A stretch of DNA of 64,000 nucleotides, from IMG/VR virus record IMGVR_UViG_3300042545_001134, positions 120,600 to 184,599 of that record; one strand, given 5' to 3'. Positions 28,571 to 37,847 of the stretch are shown here, piece after piece (the first letter of the stretch is position 1; the number at the start of each line of letters is the position of its first letter). Source of the DNA: a virus. Position numbers and translations under genes: made by a program. Under the pieces are notes generated by a model. That model saw only the letters and a program-made list of their open reading frames with translations. It did no database searches and had not been told where the DNA came from.

Positions 28571-29782
28571 TTAAATAAACTTAGATTTTGTATTTGTATA
28601 TAGTTTATTAATTTCAGTTGCATTCAACACTTCATTGTATACCATAGATAGTGGTAATTTACCTTCATATGATGAGTGGTATTCTCTACCAATCATCGCG
28701 GTCGACGCTCTCGCAGTTCCACCCAAAAATCCCGTATTGGCACTATTAATCGATTGACCATTCAAATAAAGAATTAAACCTCCCGCTATATTGTAGGTAC
28801 ACGCTAACATATTCCAAGAATTTAATGGTGTACTTCCACCTCCAAGTAAATAATCATTTGCCCCATTATTGTTACCAACCCATGCGGCCAAACCACCATG
28901 ATAATAACTCATTAATTTAACACCATGTCTATATGCTGTATCAGTACAAATTATTGTTCTATGTGGTGCACCTGTTCCACCATTCCAATAAAACCAACCA
29001 GCAAGTGTTACATCACCGGTTATTGTACTTATTGGTCCGTTTGTGATGACACCATAACTATTCGAACCATCAAAATATATCTGACCATTATTATCGAATC
29101 CACCATTGGTCATTGTCACCGTTGAATTACCTGTTACATCGACAATTGCATTTGTTGTACTTCTTGTTCCTAAAACTAAAGATGTCATGTGGTTTTTTTG
29201 TTCGACTTGATGTCCAAAATACCATATTTTATCCCCAATATATGTTCCTATGTAGTTACTAATATAAATTCCATCCTCGTTAGCTGCTGTGGTTCCACTT
29301 GCAGTTATTTTTATCCATTGATTGGCTGGCCATGTACTTGTATCTGTATTTCCATTATAAGCCAAATTGGCTAAACCCACATTTGTAATATTGGTTCTTA
29401 AATATGGTTGGGACGCACCTGCCCTGCTTTGTCTGTACCATACTGAAACGGTATATGTTGTTGATGGGGATACGTATGTAAACCCACACCCAAATTGTAC
29501 ACTCCCACCCGTTGCGGTACTTCTTCCACTTAATACTCTAAGGTTTGTGGCATCAACCCCCGGAGTTGATGGTTTTGGAACATCGGTTTCGTTATCGTTG
29601 TATTCCCATGAACCCACATTCACCCATGATATTGGTGCTGCCAAATATTCACTACCACCTTGACCATTATTATATGAAAGGTTGGTTGTTGGTTCTCCTT
29701 TAAATGAGTTTGCAGTGTCAGTTACATCGTAACTGAATATCAATCCACTATTGTTAATATTTGGTCCTAAACTTTGTGACAT
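28571..29782 (-). CDS. LamG lectin array protein, long class (403 aa)
   Basis: Shows the standard long architecture: tag GLIFSYDVTDTANSFKGEPT TN, CBM-like jelly roll (~45-190, e.g. YTVSVWYRQSRAG), linker MTSLVLGTRSTTNAIVDVTG, LamG domain (~215-400; FDGSNSYGVITNGP, AGWFYWNGGTGAPHR, MLACTYNIAGGLILYLNGQS). The C-terminal 'SMVYNEVLNATEINKLYTNT' replaces the usual YNR-x-L-S element. Its start shares one base with the stop of the short paralogue upstream (TAATG). Probably a secreted or virion lectin; ligand unknown. Confidence 0.75.
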   Translation of the reverse strand: MSQSLGPNINNSGLIFSYDVTDTANSFKGEPTTNLSYNNGQGGSEYLAAPISWVNVGSWEYNDNETDVPKPSTPGVDATNLRVLSGRSTATGGSVQFGCGFTYVSPSTTYTVSVWYRQSRAGASQPYLRTNITNVGLANLAYNGNTDTSTWPANQWIKITASGTTAANEDGIYISNYIGTYIGDKIWYFGHQVEQKNHMTSLVLGTRSTTNAIVDVTGNSTVTMTNGGFDNNGQIYFDGSNSYGVITNGPISTITGDVTLAGWFYWNGGTGAPHRTIICTDTAYRHGVKLMSYYHGGLAAWVGNNNGANDYLLGGGSTPLNSWNMLACTYNIAGGLILYLNGQSINSANTGFLGGTARASTAMIGREYHSSYEGKLPLSMVYNEVLNATEINKLYTNTKSKFI

Positions 29783-30489
29783 TATAAACCGAATCTATTT
29801 TTTGTTGCGTTATAGTTTTGTGTTATTTCCGTTGGACTTAATGGTCGATTATAAATCCTATAAATTGGAATTGCACCATTTGTGGCATAAGACCCACCAT
29901 CATATGCTCCAATGGATATTGGGCTCGATGTGTTTTGAGAGTATACATTATTTGTGTCGTTTAATACCAAGGTTGTGTTAGAATATAATCTTCGATTAAC
30001 CCCATCATGTGTTGCCACAATATTTCTCCAAGTACCTGCAGATGACCCAATACTTGCACCACCATCATTTCCATTTGTTCCTTGTGTTCTGAAGGTCAGA
30101 GTAGAACAATAATATAGTTCCCAAGAACCATTCCATTTAGTAAACGCAGTACACACATATGATGTTTCTCTAATCCACATATCTATGGTCATACCATTCT
30201 CACATAACGCTTGGTCAAGGATACTTGTATTTGAGATTAATGCGTAGTTATTTGCATCACCATCACTTCCACCAAGATGTCTATCAAACATCATATATTT
30301 TGTTGTTGTGTCGTATCCCGATGTATTTCCCGCAGATGGTGAATTCATATTAATCATGCTAGCGTTATGACCATATCCACTTAAATCGTACCATGTGGTA
30401 CCACTACCCGGATATGATGTACTATCCATGGAATCTAATAAAACTATTAAACCATCTGTAACTAATCTCGAACTAAAATGTAATGCCAT
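29782..30489 (-). CDS. LamG lectin array protein, short class (235 aa)
   Basis: Lacks the CBM-like N-domain and is close to a bare LamG domain: TDGLIVLLDSMDSTSYPGSG, TWYDLSGYGHNASM, WRNIVATHDGVNRRLYSNTT, and end YRIYNRPLSPTEITQNYNAT KNRFGL. The 'SYPGSGTxWxDLSGxGxN' start is shared with the 232-aa and 255-aa paralogues. A TATTTAA variant of the recurring upstream motif lies near 30493-30500. Confidence 0.75.
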   Translation of the reverse strand: MALHFSSRLVTDGLIVLLDSMDSTSYPGSGTTWYDLSGYGHNASMINMNSPSAGNTSGYDTTTKYMMFDRHLGGSDGDANNYALISNTSILDQALCENGMTIDMWIRETSYVCTAFTKWNGSWELYYCSTLTFRTQGTNGNDGGASIGSSAGTWRNIVATHDGVNRRLYSNTTLVLNDTNNVYSQNTSSPISIGAYDGGSYATNGAIPIYRIYNRPLSPTEITQNYNATKNRFGL

Positions 30490-30501
30490 ATCTTAAATAC
30501 T

Positions 30502-32571
30502 TTATTTAATCCAAATACTATAGTAGTATGTCCCACCAATATTTGCCGGTGGAAAATCTTGACCCGCACCATAAACTGAACCAGGTATGATATCTCTATA
30601 ATCAATGGTACCACCTCTATTGGTAAAACAACCAATCCCTGAAGGACCGTCAACGCCATCAGCGGCATCATGTCGATGCCACGCAATCATAGTTCTATCT
30701 TTATTTCCGTCTTGAGCCCCGTCAATTTCACCGTATTTAAATAATAATTTACTCTTACCTGATGATTGTAAAACTGGGTCATCAACTCCAAAATTTGTTA
30801 TATTAAGTGCCTTAACTCTATTTCTATTAAATGCATCATTTGATGCATCGGAACCGAGTGCTCCCCATTTTAATGAACCAAACCAACTTGATAATGAAGA
30901 ATTATTGGATTTAATCTGACCTTCATTTGTATATAATAATTTACGTTGTGAATTACCTGCATCTTTTATCATTATCTGTGAGAAGGGGATTGATGACCAT
31001 CCTGTATTTTTATAATCGGAAACAAACGTCGGAGTCGAACCCCCAAAAGTTGTATTATCATCCCACGGCGGACATGATTGAATTGCATTCATATCATTAC
31101 TCCATTTATGATATGTTGAGTTATTACTCGGAGCATCCTCATCGTCGATTGTCCCGACATGAACCCATGGTGCGCCTACACTATTAAAATCAATATACGC
31201 CTGAAATGGTGTTGAACCTGATGTTGGTTTTAACCAATAAACACCGTCAGTTCTATATCCAACATCATATAATAATTGAGCACTTGGCGATGCTGATTCC
31301 GATGCGGTACCCAAAGTATTAACCGCCGTTAGTGATTTTACATCTCTTAAAACAAATCTATCTTTATAATGTAGGTAGTTTTTATGAACTTCCTCCGGTG
31401 TTAATTCTTTATTATAAATTTTAAGAACGGGAATGTCTCCTTTATAATAGTATGCTTTGACCGTATCAATATCATATCTACCAATACTTACACTATTAAG
31501 TAAAGAAATTGTTGATGTTTGACCCCCTCCATAGTGCCACAAAGTACCATCCAAATAAATTCTCATAATACCTGTGGTTGAATTCTTACTAACCACCCAA
31601 TGATGATTACCAAGATAATTATCAGACGACCCAATTGCTTTAGATATTCTATTAAACGGTCTACCAAAATCCCAATAAACATTTCCATCACCCCATGGTA
31701 GGTGTAAATTTAAATCTTGATTTCCTCCACTACCACCCGCAATAATTGAGTTATTCTGTAACGCACCACTCCACGATGTTACTATCTCGATTGTTATTTG
31801 ATTTCCTGTTGGTATTGCCGACGGACTCAAGTTGATGTAATCATCAGAACCATCAAAATTTATTTTTGGATTTGTATCTGAATTAAAGGTTACGTTCGTT
31901 AAATCTAATGAATGATTATTAGTTAAATCTTTTAACCCTTGGGTTACAGAACGAGTACCATAAACATATTGTGATATTGCGGTACTATTTAAATCTTCTT
32001 TGAATGGTCCCGCCCAAAATATAGTGATTGGAACATTTAATGATGCACTTAACGGGTTAATTGCCCAATATTTTCCATCGGATTGTGTTACCGTATTATA
32101 CCATAATACCCTTGCTCTAAACCAACCATCCCCCATATCTTCGGGTGCACAGCTTTGACATTGCCAACCACCAATATTTGAATAGTGTAGATAAATTGGT
32201 GTACCAGCCATTGGTACTGTTGGTTTAAAAAATATTGAGTGTCCCGTGTATCTATTCGCTAACCCACCGCCAGATGCTCCACCATAAAGAACAACACCTA
32301 ATCCGGGATTATTCGCATTCGATAACCAAGAAACACCACTACCATCCAATGGAGTTAGTGTTTGTCTCCATATTGGTGCACCTTTATATGTGTCACTTGT
32401 TTGAGTTAAATTTGTTGTAACACTTCCCGGTACGTTATTGTAGTTATATAAAGGTTCATTAAATCCGATATTATTTGTTGGTCTACCCAAATATGAATTA
32501 TATGTGTCACCCGTGTCAAATCCGAATACTAAACCATCTTTTGTTGTTGAACCGTTTTGTTTACTTGCCAT
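30502..32571 (-). CDS. LamG lectin with fibrinogen-like C-terminal domain (689 aa)
   Basis: The longest array member. Tag GLVFGFDTGDTYNSYLGRPT, CBM-like region (~45-200), LamG (~225-405; INFDGSDDYINLSPS, YYKGDIPVLKIYNKELTPEE), then a C-terminal domain (~430-689) with GYRTDGVYWLKPTSGSTPFQ and AYIDFNSVGAPWVHVGTIDD, resembling the N-terminal subdomain of fibrinogen-related folds (D-G-x-Y-W-I/L-x-P ... W). The end holds YGEIDGAQDGNKDRT and IGCFTNRGGTIDYRDI. It is paralogous to the C-terminal part of the 650-aa protein. No promoter is visible in the 12-base gap. Likely extracellular binding protein. Confidence 0.74.
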   Translation of the reverse strand: MASKQNGSTTKDGLVFGFDTGDTYNSYLGRPTNNIGFNEPLYNYNNVPGSVTTNLTQTSDTYKGAPIWRQTLTPLDGSGVSWLSNANNPGLGVVLYGGASGGGLANRYTGHSIFFKPTVPMAGTPIYLHYSNIGGWQCQSCAPEDMGDGWFRARVLWYNTVTQSDGKYWAINPLSASLNVPITIFWAGPFKEDLNSTAISQYVYGTRSVTQGLKDLTNNHSLDLTNVTFNSDTNPKINFDGSDDYINLSPSAIPTGNQITIEIVTSWSGALQNNSIIAGGSGGNQDLNLHLPWGDGNVYWDFGRPFNRISKAIGSSDNYLGNHHWVVSKNSTTGIMRIYLDGTLWHYGGGQTSTISLLNSVSIGRYDIDTVKAYYYKGDIPVLKIYNKELTPEEVHKNYLHYKDRFVLRDVKSLTAVNTLGTASESASPSAQLLYDVGYRTDGVYWLKPTSGSTPFQAYIDFNSVGAPWVHVGTIDDEDAPSNNSTYHKWSNDMNAIQSCPPWDDNTTFGGSTPTFVSDYKNTGWSSIPFSQIMIKDAGNSQRKLLYTNEGQIKSNNSSLSSWFGSLKWGALGSDASNDAFNRNRVKALNITNFGVDDPVLQSSGKSKLLFKYGEIDGAQDGNKDRTMIAWHRHDAADGVDGPSGIGCFTNRGGTIDYRDIIPGSVYGAGQDFPPANIGGTYYYSIWIK

Positions 32572-33845
32572 TATAATCCGTATTGTGATTTTGTTCTATT
32601 GTAATTATTTTGAATTTCTGATTGGGTTAACCCTTTTGAGTATGCCCTTACACTTCCAATTTTTCCATTAAAATTATATGATGAATTTCCTATTCCCCAA
32701 CTCCATGTTGGGGAACCGATTGTACATTGAGTTCCTTGTGGTGTGATTAAACCACTTCTCGTTGCGGTGTATTCCGTACCATTTAAATAAAATCTACAGG
32801 ATGTACCATACCATGTATAAGCCACATGCATCCAAGTGTTTACAGGGGCACTAACACCTGTTAACCAATCTTCAGTACTACTTCCATAATTAATAACGTA
32901 CCAAACACCATCTGAAATCATTAATGACCTCGATGCCCCATAAACTTGCGCTTCCCCCATTGAGAAAACATAATTTTGACCACTTACGTTTGTTGGGTGA
33001 CACCATGCCTCAATTGTTCCAAATGCCTGTTGGTGACCTGTAATTCCCGTGAACGACATGTAATCGTCAGTACCATCAAACTCAAGTTCCCCAAGAGTTT
33101 TAATAGGTAATCCAAAGTTTAAATGAGCAACTGCTGATGTATCAACAGGATAGTTTTCAAACGCCCAACCAAATGCATTTCCAACACCAAGACCTGGTCT
33201 ACCAACCAAAACCCATTCGGGTCTTCCCGGTGATGGGTTCCACCCTGAAACCAATGACGGTGCACCTAAATCCAACATCATATTGACTGTGTTAGTGTCG
33301 TATTGGTCAGCGGCGTGTGAACCAATTAAAATAAATGTACAATTTGGGAAACGTCCTCTTATTCTACTATAATCTCTAACTAACCAAACTAAATTATTTC
33401 CATAACCAGTTTCTGAACCACCATAGTTGTCATAAGTATGGTAACCACTTGAATTTGAACCAACAAAATACGAATCCGCAACCCAAGAACTTGTATCGTT
33501 ATCCCAAGCCCACATACCTATTCCTCTACCAACACCAAATAAATTGTACGAACCTCTAATATTGTATCCCGTGTGAATCCCTTGGTATAAAAAACCTATT
33601 GAATCGGTACCGTAGTTACCTTCGGGGTATGTTTTCCCACCTCCAGTATAATATGTTTTATTTGAAAGTCTTAATCCATTAATGAAAAGACTTTTATTAC
33701 TATTAATTTGATTAACCACACCATCAGTACTTCCATTATATCCACCACACCCAATAGGGCTAACACCCGTACCAATGTTATGGGTGTCAACTACAAAATA
33801 TGCATCTTGTAAACTCGATAATATGGTTCCCGATTTTGACGACAT
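32571..33845 (-). CDS. ILEI/PANDER-like domain fused to LamG lectin (424 aa)
   Basis: The N-terminal half (~1-245) differs from its neighbours: NKSLFINGLRLSNKTYYTGG, GRGIGMWAWDNDTSSWVADS, CTFILIGSHAADQYD, LDLGAPSLV and WVLVGRPGLGVGNAF. This order (ING, R-G-I ... D-T, ILI-G-x-H/D-A-A-D, LGA, G-x-x-G-x-G) resembles the ILEI/PANDER (FAM3) fold, known from animal cytokine-like proteins and some phage tail proteins. The C-terminal half (~250-424) is a typical array LamG (ELEFDGTDDYMSFTG to AYSKGLTQSEIQNNY). TAATG junctions on both sides. The ILEI assignment is tentative. Confidence 0.65.
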   Translation of the reverse strand: MSSKSGTILSSLQDAYFVVDTHNIGTGVSPIGCGGYNGSTDGVVNQINSNKSLFINGLRLSNKTYYTGGGKTYPEGNYGTDSIGFLYQGIHTGYNIRGSYNLFGVGRGIGMWAWDNDTSSWVADSYFVGSNSSGYHTYDNYGGSETGYGNNLVWLVRDYSRIRGRFPNCTFILIGSHAADQYDTNTVNMMLDLGAPSLVSGWNPSPGRPEWVLVGRPGLGVGNAFGWAFENYPVDTSAVAHLNFGLPIKTLGELEFDGTDDYMSFTGITGHQQAFGTIEAWCHPTNVSGQNYVFSMGEAQVYGASRSLMISDGVWYVINYGSSTEDWLTGVSAPVNTWMHVAYTWYGTSCRFYLNGTEYTATRSGLITPQGTQCTIGSPTWSWGIGNSSYNFNGKIGSVRAYSKGLTQSEIQNNYNRTKSQYGL

Positions 33846-34033
33846 TAAACGTTAATTTTTTCTACCTCAGTTATGTCCCATAAATTACCCATTTGATTTT
33901 CAAAATCAACGAATATTTGGTCACCATATATTGGGCAATAAATTTCCCAATTACTTTCGAAATCAATCTCACCTTCTGAGGTTTTGATTATTCTCTTATA
34001 CTTGTCTTCTTTTATGTGGAACTCTAATTTCAT
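33845..34033 (-). CDS. Small beta-rich hypothetical protein, 62 aa
   Basis: Begins MKLEFHIKEDKYKRIIKTSE and ends MGNLWDITEVEKINV. An acidic small protein of likely beta strands, without signal or membrane segment. TAATG-coupled to the ILEI-LamG gene downstream and separated by 6 bases from the fibrinogen-like gene upstream. The tight placement supports expression; function unknown. Confidence 0.55.
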   Translation of the reverse strand: MKLEFHIKEDKYKRIIKTSEGEIDFESNWEIYCPIYGDQIFVDFENQMGNLWDITEVEKINV

Positions 34034-34039
34034 AATATT

Positions 34040-34738
34040 TTATTTTATATAAACCGCACCATATTGGTGCGTGTCAGAACTTGAACCATTCCAATATGGT
34101 CCATTATCATATCCAAAATAGTTACCGCCCCAACATGACTCATACCACCACGGGTTATTACCGTAATATGATGAACAACTTCCACTATTGGTATCTTGGT
34201 CGTTATCGTATGTACTTAAATTATATCCGCCAGCAGCGTGATTATTGTATAAACCGGGTGAACCGGTACTTGTTTCATCACTTAACGCGGCAACACCAGA
34301 AAACGCAAATGTTGGTGTGAAATTATCAAACTTCCATCTGTATCTTTTGGTGTGTGAACCATTTAAAGGTGTCCCATTTGTTGGTGAAACAAACTGAGCA
34401 ACGGTTACATAACTTGAGTTGTTTCTTTTACCTAACGCCTCCCAATATTTTGTTCCAATCCAAACATTGTAGTTTGTTAATCCCGATAAATTATATAATG
34501 GTTCATTGGTATTACTCGATGTTCTATAGTTACACGTATTAATTGCATCATAGTACGTTAAGTTTCTCATTCCAACTGAACTCGCCCTATTCGCAATAAC
34601 ACATACCCATCCGCCACCATCATATTCTTGGTCCACGTACACCACAACATTGTCGTTTCCAACTTTGATGTTGTAATATCCACTAGGTCCTGTTATTTGA
34701 GATACACTCGTATATCTCCCTCCAAAATGCATTGCCAT
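34040..34738 (-). CDS. Fibrinogen-related (FReD-like) protein, 232 aa
   Basis: Fits the fibrinogen C-terminal domain over its whole length: VYVDQEYDGGGWVCVIANRA corresponds to the 'F-x-V-Y-C-D-M-x-x-G-G-G-W-T-V-I' opening; YNNHAAGGYNLSTYDNDQDT has the F-S-T-x-D-x-D-N-D calcium-site pattern; SCSSYYGNNPWWYESCWGGN corresponds to 'C-A-x-x-x-x-G-x-W-W-Y-x-x-C-x-x-x-N-L'; NGPYWNG follows. FReD domains bind acetylated sugars or glycans in animals. This copy sits among LamG lectins and is likely a receptor- or glycan-binding phage protein. A TATTTATA motif lies 17 bases upstream. Confidence 0.8.
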   Translation of the reverse strand: MAMHFGGRYTSVSQITGPSGYYNIKVGNDNVVVYVDQEYDGGGWVCVIANRASSVGMRNLTYYDAINTCNYRTSSNTNEPLYNLSGLTNYNVWIGTKYWEALGKRNNSSYVTVAQFVSPTNGTPLNGSHTKRYRWKFDNFTPTFAFSGVAALSDETSTGSPGLYNNHAAGGYNLSTYDNDQDTNSGSCSSYYGNNPWWYESCWGGNYFGYDNGPYWNGSSSDTHQYGAVYIK

Positions 34739-34755
34739 ATCTTATTCTTATATTA

Positions 34756-34764
34756 TATAAATAC
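34756..34764 (-). promoter_or_regulatory. TATTTATA motif before FReD-like gene
   Basis: Gene-sense GTATTTATA, 17 bases before the ATG at 34738, in the 29-base gap after the upstream LamG gene. Member of the recurring motif set. Confidence 0.45.
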
Positions 34765-34767
34765 CTT

Positions 34768-35940
34768 TTAAGTCAATCCGTATTGACGTTTATATTTTAA
34801 GTAATCATTTAGAATTTCTGTATCACTTAACTGTTTATTATAATGTTTGAAAACAGGAATATCCCCTTGGAAAAATTCATTTGTACTGTTATCACTACCT
34901 ATAGTTATTTTATTATTTGGTGCATTGTTGAATCCTGTTCTAACCGGTGTGGTTCCACCCAATACTCCATTTGAAAAGTGGGATATTGACCCATCATTAT
35001 TTAATCTTACAACGATGTGTACGTATTGATTATCTGGAATTGCACTTACGGTATGGTATGGTACATTTAAACTATCGTAATATGTGAATATTGCCCCCGA
35101 ACCTGAACCAATATATAACGCACCTCCACTTGTTCCGTTTCTATAACTAATAATGTTTTTTTGTCCCGTATATCCCGTACTTGTTTTTCTGATAACCGCA
35201 ACAATTGTGGTTCCTGTGTTCACATTAACGGTTGATGGTGGAACAACATCAATTTTATCGTTTGTTCCGTCAAATGTCATTACCGCACTTGAATTAAACG
35301 AAACTCCCGATATATTAACTGTCGAATTTGTGGTTAAATCTAATAACCCTTGTGTGTTACTTCTTGATGTTGTTGTAAATGGTGTAGAATGTGAATTTCT
35401 TTCCCATTGAGCGGAAGATATGAAAACATTTGTACTTGTTGTGATACCCCTAACCGCAACCCAATGATAATCAACAAACGTAGTTAAACTTTCTGTGATT
35501 GTGTATCTAACCCAATCACTAGTTAATGTAATATCGGGACCCAGTTGATAACAGCATTGGTCATTATATGTTGCCAAATGACATGTTCCACTTCCTTTTA
35601 AATAAACACTAAAACTTACCGTTTGATTAGATTCATTAACTACCGCATTTCCTTGTATCGTCCAATATGTTTGTGAATTTGTATCTGTTGTTGTTCCACT
35701 AACTTGGGAAAAGTTACCCGATGGTATTGTATTGTCAACTCCATTAATAACAATTGCACTGGTTTGATATTGTCCATTAGCATAACTAGTACTTACATTC
35801 CCACCATAGTATGAGGCAATTGTTGCCACTAAATTAGTTGTTGGTTCCCCTCTATATGAGTTTGTTGTATCTTTTAAATCGTAGGCAAACACCAACGATT
35901 CTGAACCTGAAGTTTTACCAAATCCGTCTTGTACTGCCAT
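34768..35940 (-). CDS. LamG lectin array protein, long class (390 aa)
   Basis: Tag LVFAYDLKDTTNSYRGEPTT, CBM-like N-domain (~50-190; TVSFSVYLKGSGTCHLATYN), linker HSTPFTTTSRSNTQGLLDLT, LamG (~215-380; VMTFDGTNDKIDVVPP, IVAVIRKTSTGYTGQ, FKHYNKQLSDTEILNDYLKY). It shares TAATG with the upstream paralogue. The N-domain holds a C-H ... C-C-Y-Q-L-G segment not found in other copies. Confidence 0.75.
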   Translation of the reverse strand: MAVQDGFGKTSGSESLVFAYDLKDTTNSYRGEPTTNLVATIASYYGGNVSTSYANGQYQTSAIVINGVDNTIPSGNFSQVSGTTTDTNSQTYWTIQGNAVVNESNQTVSFSVYLKGSGTCHLATYNDQCCYQLGPDITLTSDWVRYTITESLTTFVDYHWVAVRGITTSTNVFISSAQWERNSHSTPFTTTSRSNTQGLLDLTTNSTVNISGVSFNSSAVMTFDGTNDKIDVVPPSTVNVNTGTTIVAVIRKTSTGYTGQKNIISYRNGTSGGALYIGSGSGAIFTYYDSLNVPYHTVSAIPDNQYVHIVVRLNNDGSISHFSNGVLGGTTPVRTGFNNAPNNKITIGSDNSTNEFFQGDIPVFKHYNKQLSDTEILNDYLKYKRQYGLT

Positions 35941-37085
35941 TATATTCCGTATTTTCTTTTAATGTTATTATAGTTATTCAAAACTTCTGAGGATGATAAT
36001 GCTCGGTTATAGAACGAAGTATTCGTAATTTTACCGTTAAAGTTTGCGGAAGATATGGGTCCATCGTTTCCAATATAAGCGGTGGCCTGTACAAAGTTGT
36101 ACCCTGTTGTGGCTGTGGCAACTGAATTTGCATTATAGTAGAGTGTAACGGCGGTTCCATCTCTGGTTATGACTACGTTAGTCCATTGCCCCACTGTGGG
36201 AAGTGTACTGTATTGAAGATGGTCTTCGACATTATATGCCCTTAAAACCATATTAGAACCAAGTTTACCTATCCAAAGTCCTCCAGTGACCGCAACAACT
36301 AATAGACCAGCATAGTAAGAATATCCCACCGGATTTATCCAACAGGAGTATGTAAAATTTCCAGTTCCCGGAGCTAAATATGGATTATTACCAGCAGTAA
36401 TAAAATCATCCGTACCATCAAAAACCATTTGAGAGTTAGAATCGAATGAGACACTTGATAAATTAATTGTTGAATTGCCGGTCAAATCTAAAAGTCCTTG
36501 TGTTGTTGAACGGGTACCATTTACAAACGGTGTTGGATGTGATTTTACTTCTACTTGAAGATTTGAAAATCTCACTTTAACACTTCCCGATGAACCACCA
36601 CTACCGTTATTCATCCAAATTAAAATTCCAACCTTACCACCCGTACCAATAACTCCACTCCATGAAATTCTTTCTCGTGTTTTAGTATTTTTTGTGTTTC
36701 TATCTTGTTCGGGTGAATACCCTAAATAAGTTTCTTCATTAACCGTTTGACCAATCCACATAAAACTAAACACACCATTGGTTTCATCGAACGACTCAAC
36801 CACCGCAGATATTGTAACGTATTGACCTGTATAATCGGATACATTATAATAAAAAGTTGTCCATGCCGCAACACCTCCCCACTCAACAGATGATGTTGTG
36901 AAATCAAAAGTTTTTGTTGCGCTATCAATTAAGGCATATGAACTCGGCCAACCACCATATAGTGGAGTGTTGTTTGCCAAATTTGTTGTTGGTTCACCCA
37001 AATAGGAATTCTTTTGGTCAGATAAATCATAACCAAATACTAAATTCTCTTCTCCTGATATGTTGGGTCCTACGTGTGTTGGCAT
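35940..37085 (-). CDS. LamG lectin array protein, long class (381 aa)
   Basis: Tag LVFGYDLSDQKNSYLGEPTT, CBM-like N-domain (~50-185; VTISAVVESFDETNGVFSFM), linker HPTPFVNGTRSTTQGLLDLT, LamG (~215-375; QMVFDGTDDFITAGN, NFTYSCWINPVGYS, NVVITRDGTAVTLYYNANSV, SFYNRALSSSEVLNNYNNIK). TAATG junctions on both sides, so three consecutive LamG genes are translationally coupled. Closely related in tag and linker to the 372-, 385- and 390-aa copies. Confidence 0.76.
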   Translation of the reverse strand: MPTHVGPNISGEENLVFGYDLSDQKNSYLGEPTTNLANNTPLYGGWPSSYALIDSATKTFDFTTSSVEWGGVAAWTTFYYNVSDYTGQYVTISAVVESFDETNGVFSFMWIGQTVNEETYLGYSPEQDRNTKNTKTRERISWSGVIGTGGKVGILIWMNNGSGGSSGSVKVRFSNLQVEVKSHPTPFVNGTRSTTQGLLDLTGNSTINLSSVSFDSNSQMVFDGTDDFITAGNNPYLAPGTGNFTYSCWINPVGYSYYAGLLVVAVTGGLWIGKLGSNMVLRAYNVEDHLQYSTLPTVGQWTNVVITRDGTAVTLYYNANSVATATTGYNFVQATAYIGNDGPISSANFNGKITNTSFYNRALSSSEVLNNYNNIKRKYGI

Positions 37086-37783
37086 TATAATCCGAATCTT
37101 GTTTTAGTTGCATTATAATTTTGAGTAATTTCTGCTTGAGTTATTACTCTATTATACATGAGAAAATTATATACATTTCCATCTAACGGATAGTTTCCAC
37201 CAATTTGTAATCCTGATTGATTACCTAATGCCGCTCCACCTCCTCCTGTAGTAGTTAATAGGGTTGTGTTTTTGTAAAAATTTATATTTGAATTTGTTAA
37301 ACCATTTCCGTTATAGGTCATGGTAAAATAAAATATTTCGTTGTCAGTAAAGTTACTTGTAGTTTGAGTAAAGTTTGTTTGAGTTGCCGTGGAATTTTTT
37401 ATAAAATACCAATAACTTTGACCGTTACTATAGAATACATTTGTAACTATATAATGTAAACTATTGGATGAATTTAGATTGACTAAACACTTATCACCCA
37501 ATGTATCAAGTTTCATCCATGTACTAAATGACCACGCTCTTGATGACCAATCAATATCGCCAAATGGGGATGTTACTTGGGCATAATCATTACTCCCGTC
37601 AAAAACAATACTTCCTTTATTATTGGAGTTAAACGATGCACCATTAATCAATGTACCATTGTTTGCATTACCACTTAAATCATTCCACGAAGTACCCGAC
37701 CCCGGATACGAATTGGTATCGGCGGAGTTCAAACATAAAACTAATCCATCTGTAATGATTTTTGCGGTGTATTCTAAACCCAT
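37085..37783 (-). CDS. LamG lectin array protein, short class (232 aa)
   Basis: Short class without CBM-like domain: TDGLVLCLNSADTNSYPGSG, SWNDLSGNANNGTLINGASF, IVFDGSNDYAQVTSP, WSFSTWMKLDTLGDK and YNFLMYNRVITQAEITQNYN. It resembles the 235-aa member most closely. A GTATTTAT motif lies only 4 bases before its ATG, closer than in other members, so either translation starts later or the motif has another role here. Confidence 0.75.
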   Translation of the reverse strand: MGLEYTAKIITDGLVLCLNSADTNSYPGSGTSWNDLSGNANNGTLINGASFNSNNKGSIVFDGSNDYAQVTSPFGDIDWSSRAWSFSTWMKLDTLGDKCLVNLNSSNSLHYIVTNVFYSNGQSYWYFIKNSTATQTNFTQTTSNFTDNEIFYFTMTYNGNGLTNSNINFYKNTTLLTTTGGGGAALGNQSGLQIGGNYPLDGNVYNFLMYNRVITQAEITQNYNATKTRFGL

Positions 37784-37787
37784 ACCA

Positions 37788-37795
37788 ATAAATAC
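37788..37795 (-). promoter_or_regulatory. GTATTTAT motif before 232-aa LamG gene
   Basis: Gene-sense GTATTTAT four bases upstream of ATG 37783, in a 64-base gap. The short spacing is hard to reconcile with a -10 box for this start codon, so confidence is lower than for other copies. Confidence 0.3.
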
Positions 37796-37847
37796 CCAAA
37801 ACCTCAGTTATTAGGTCTCAATTTGTTAGATAATAAACATGGTAGTG

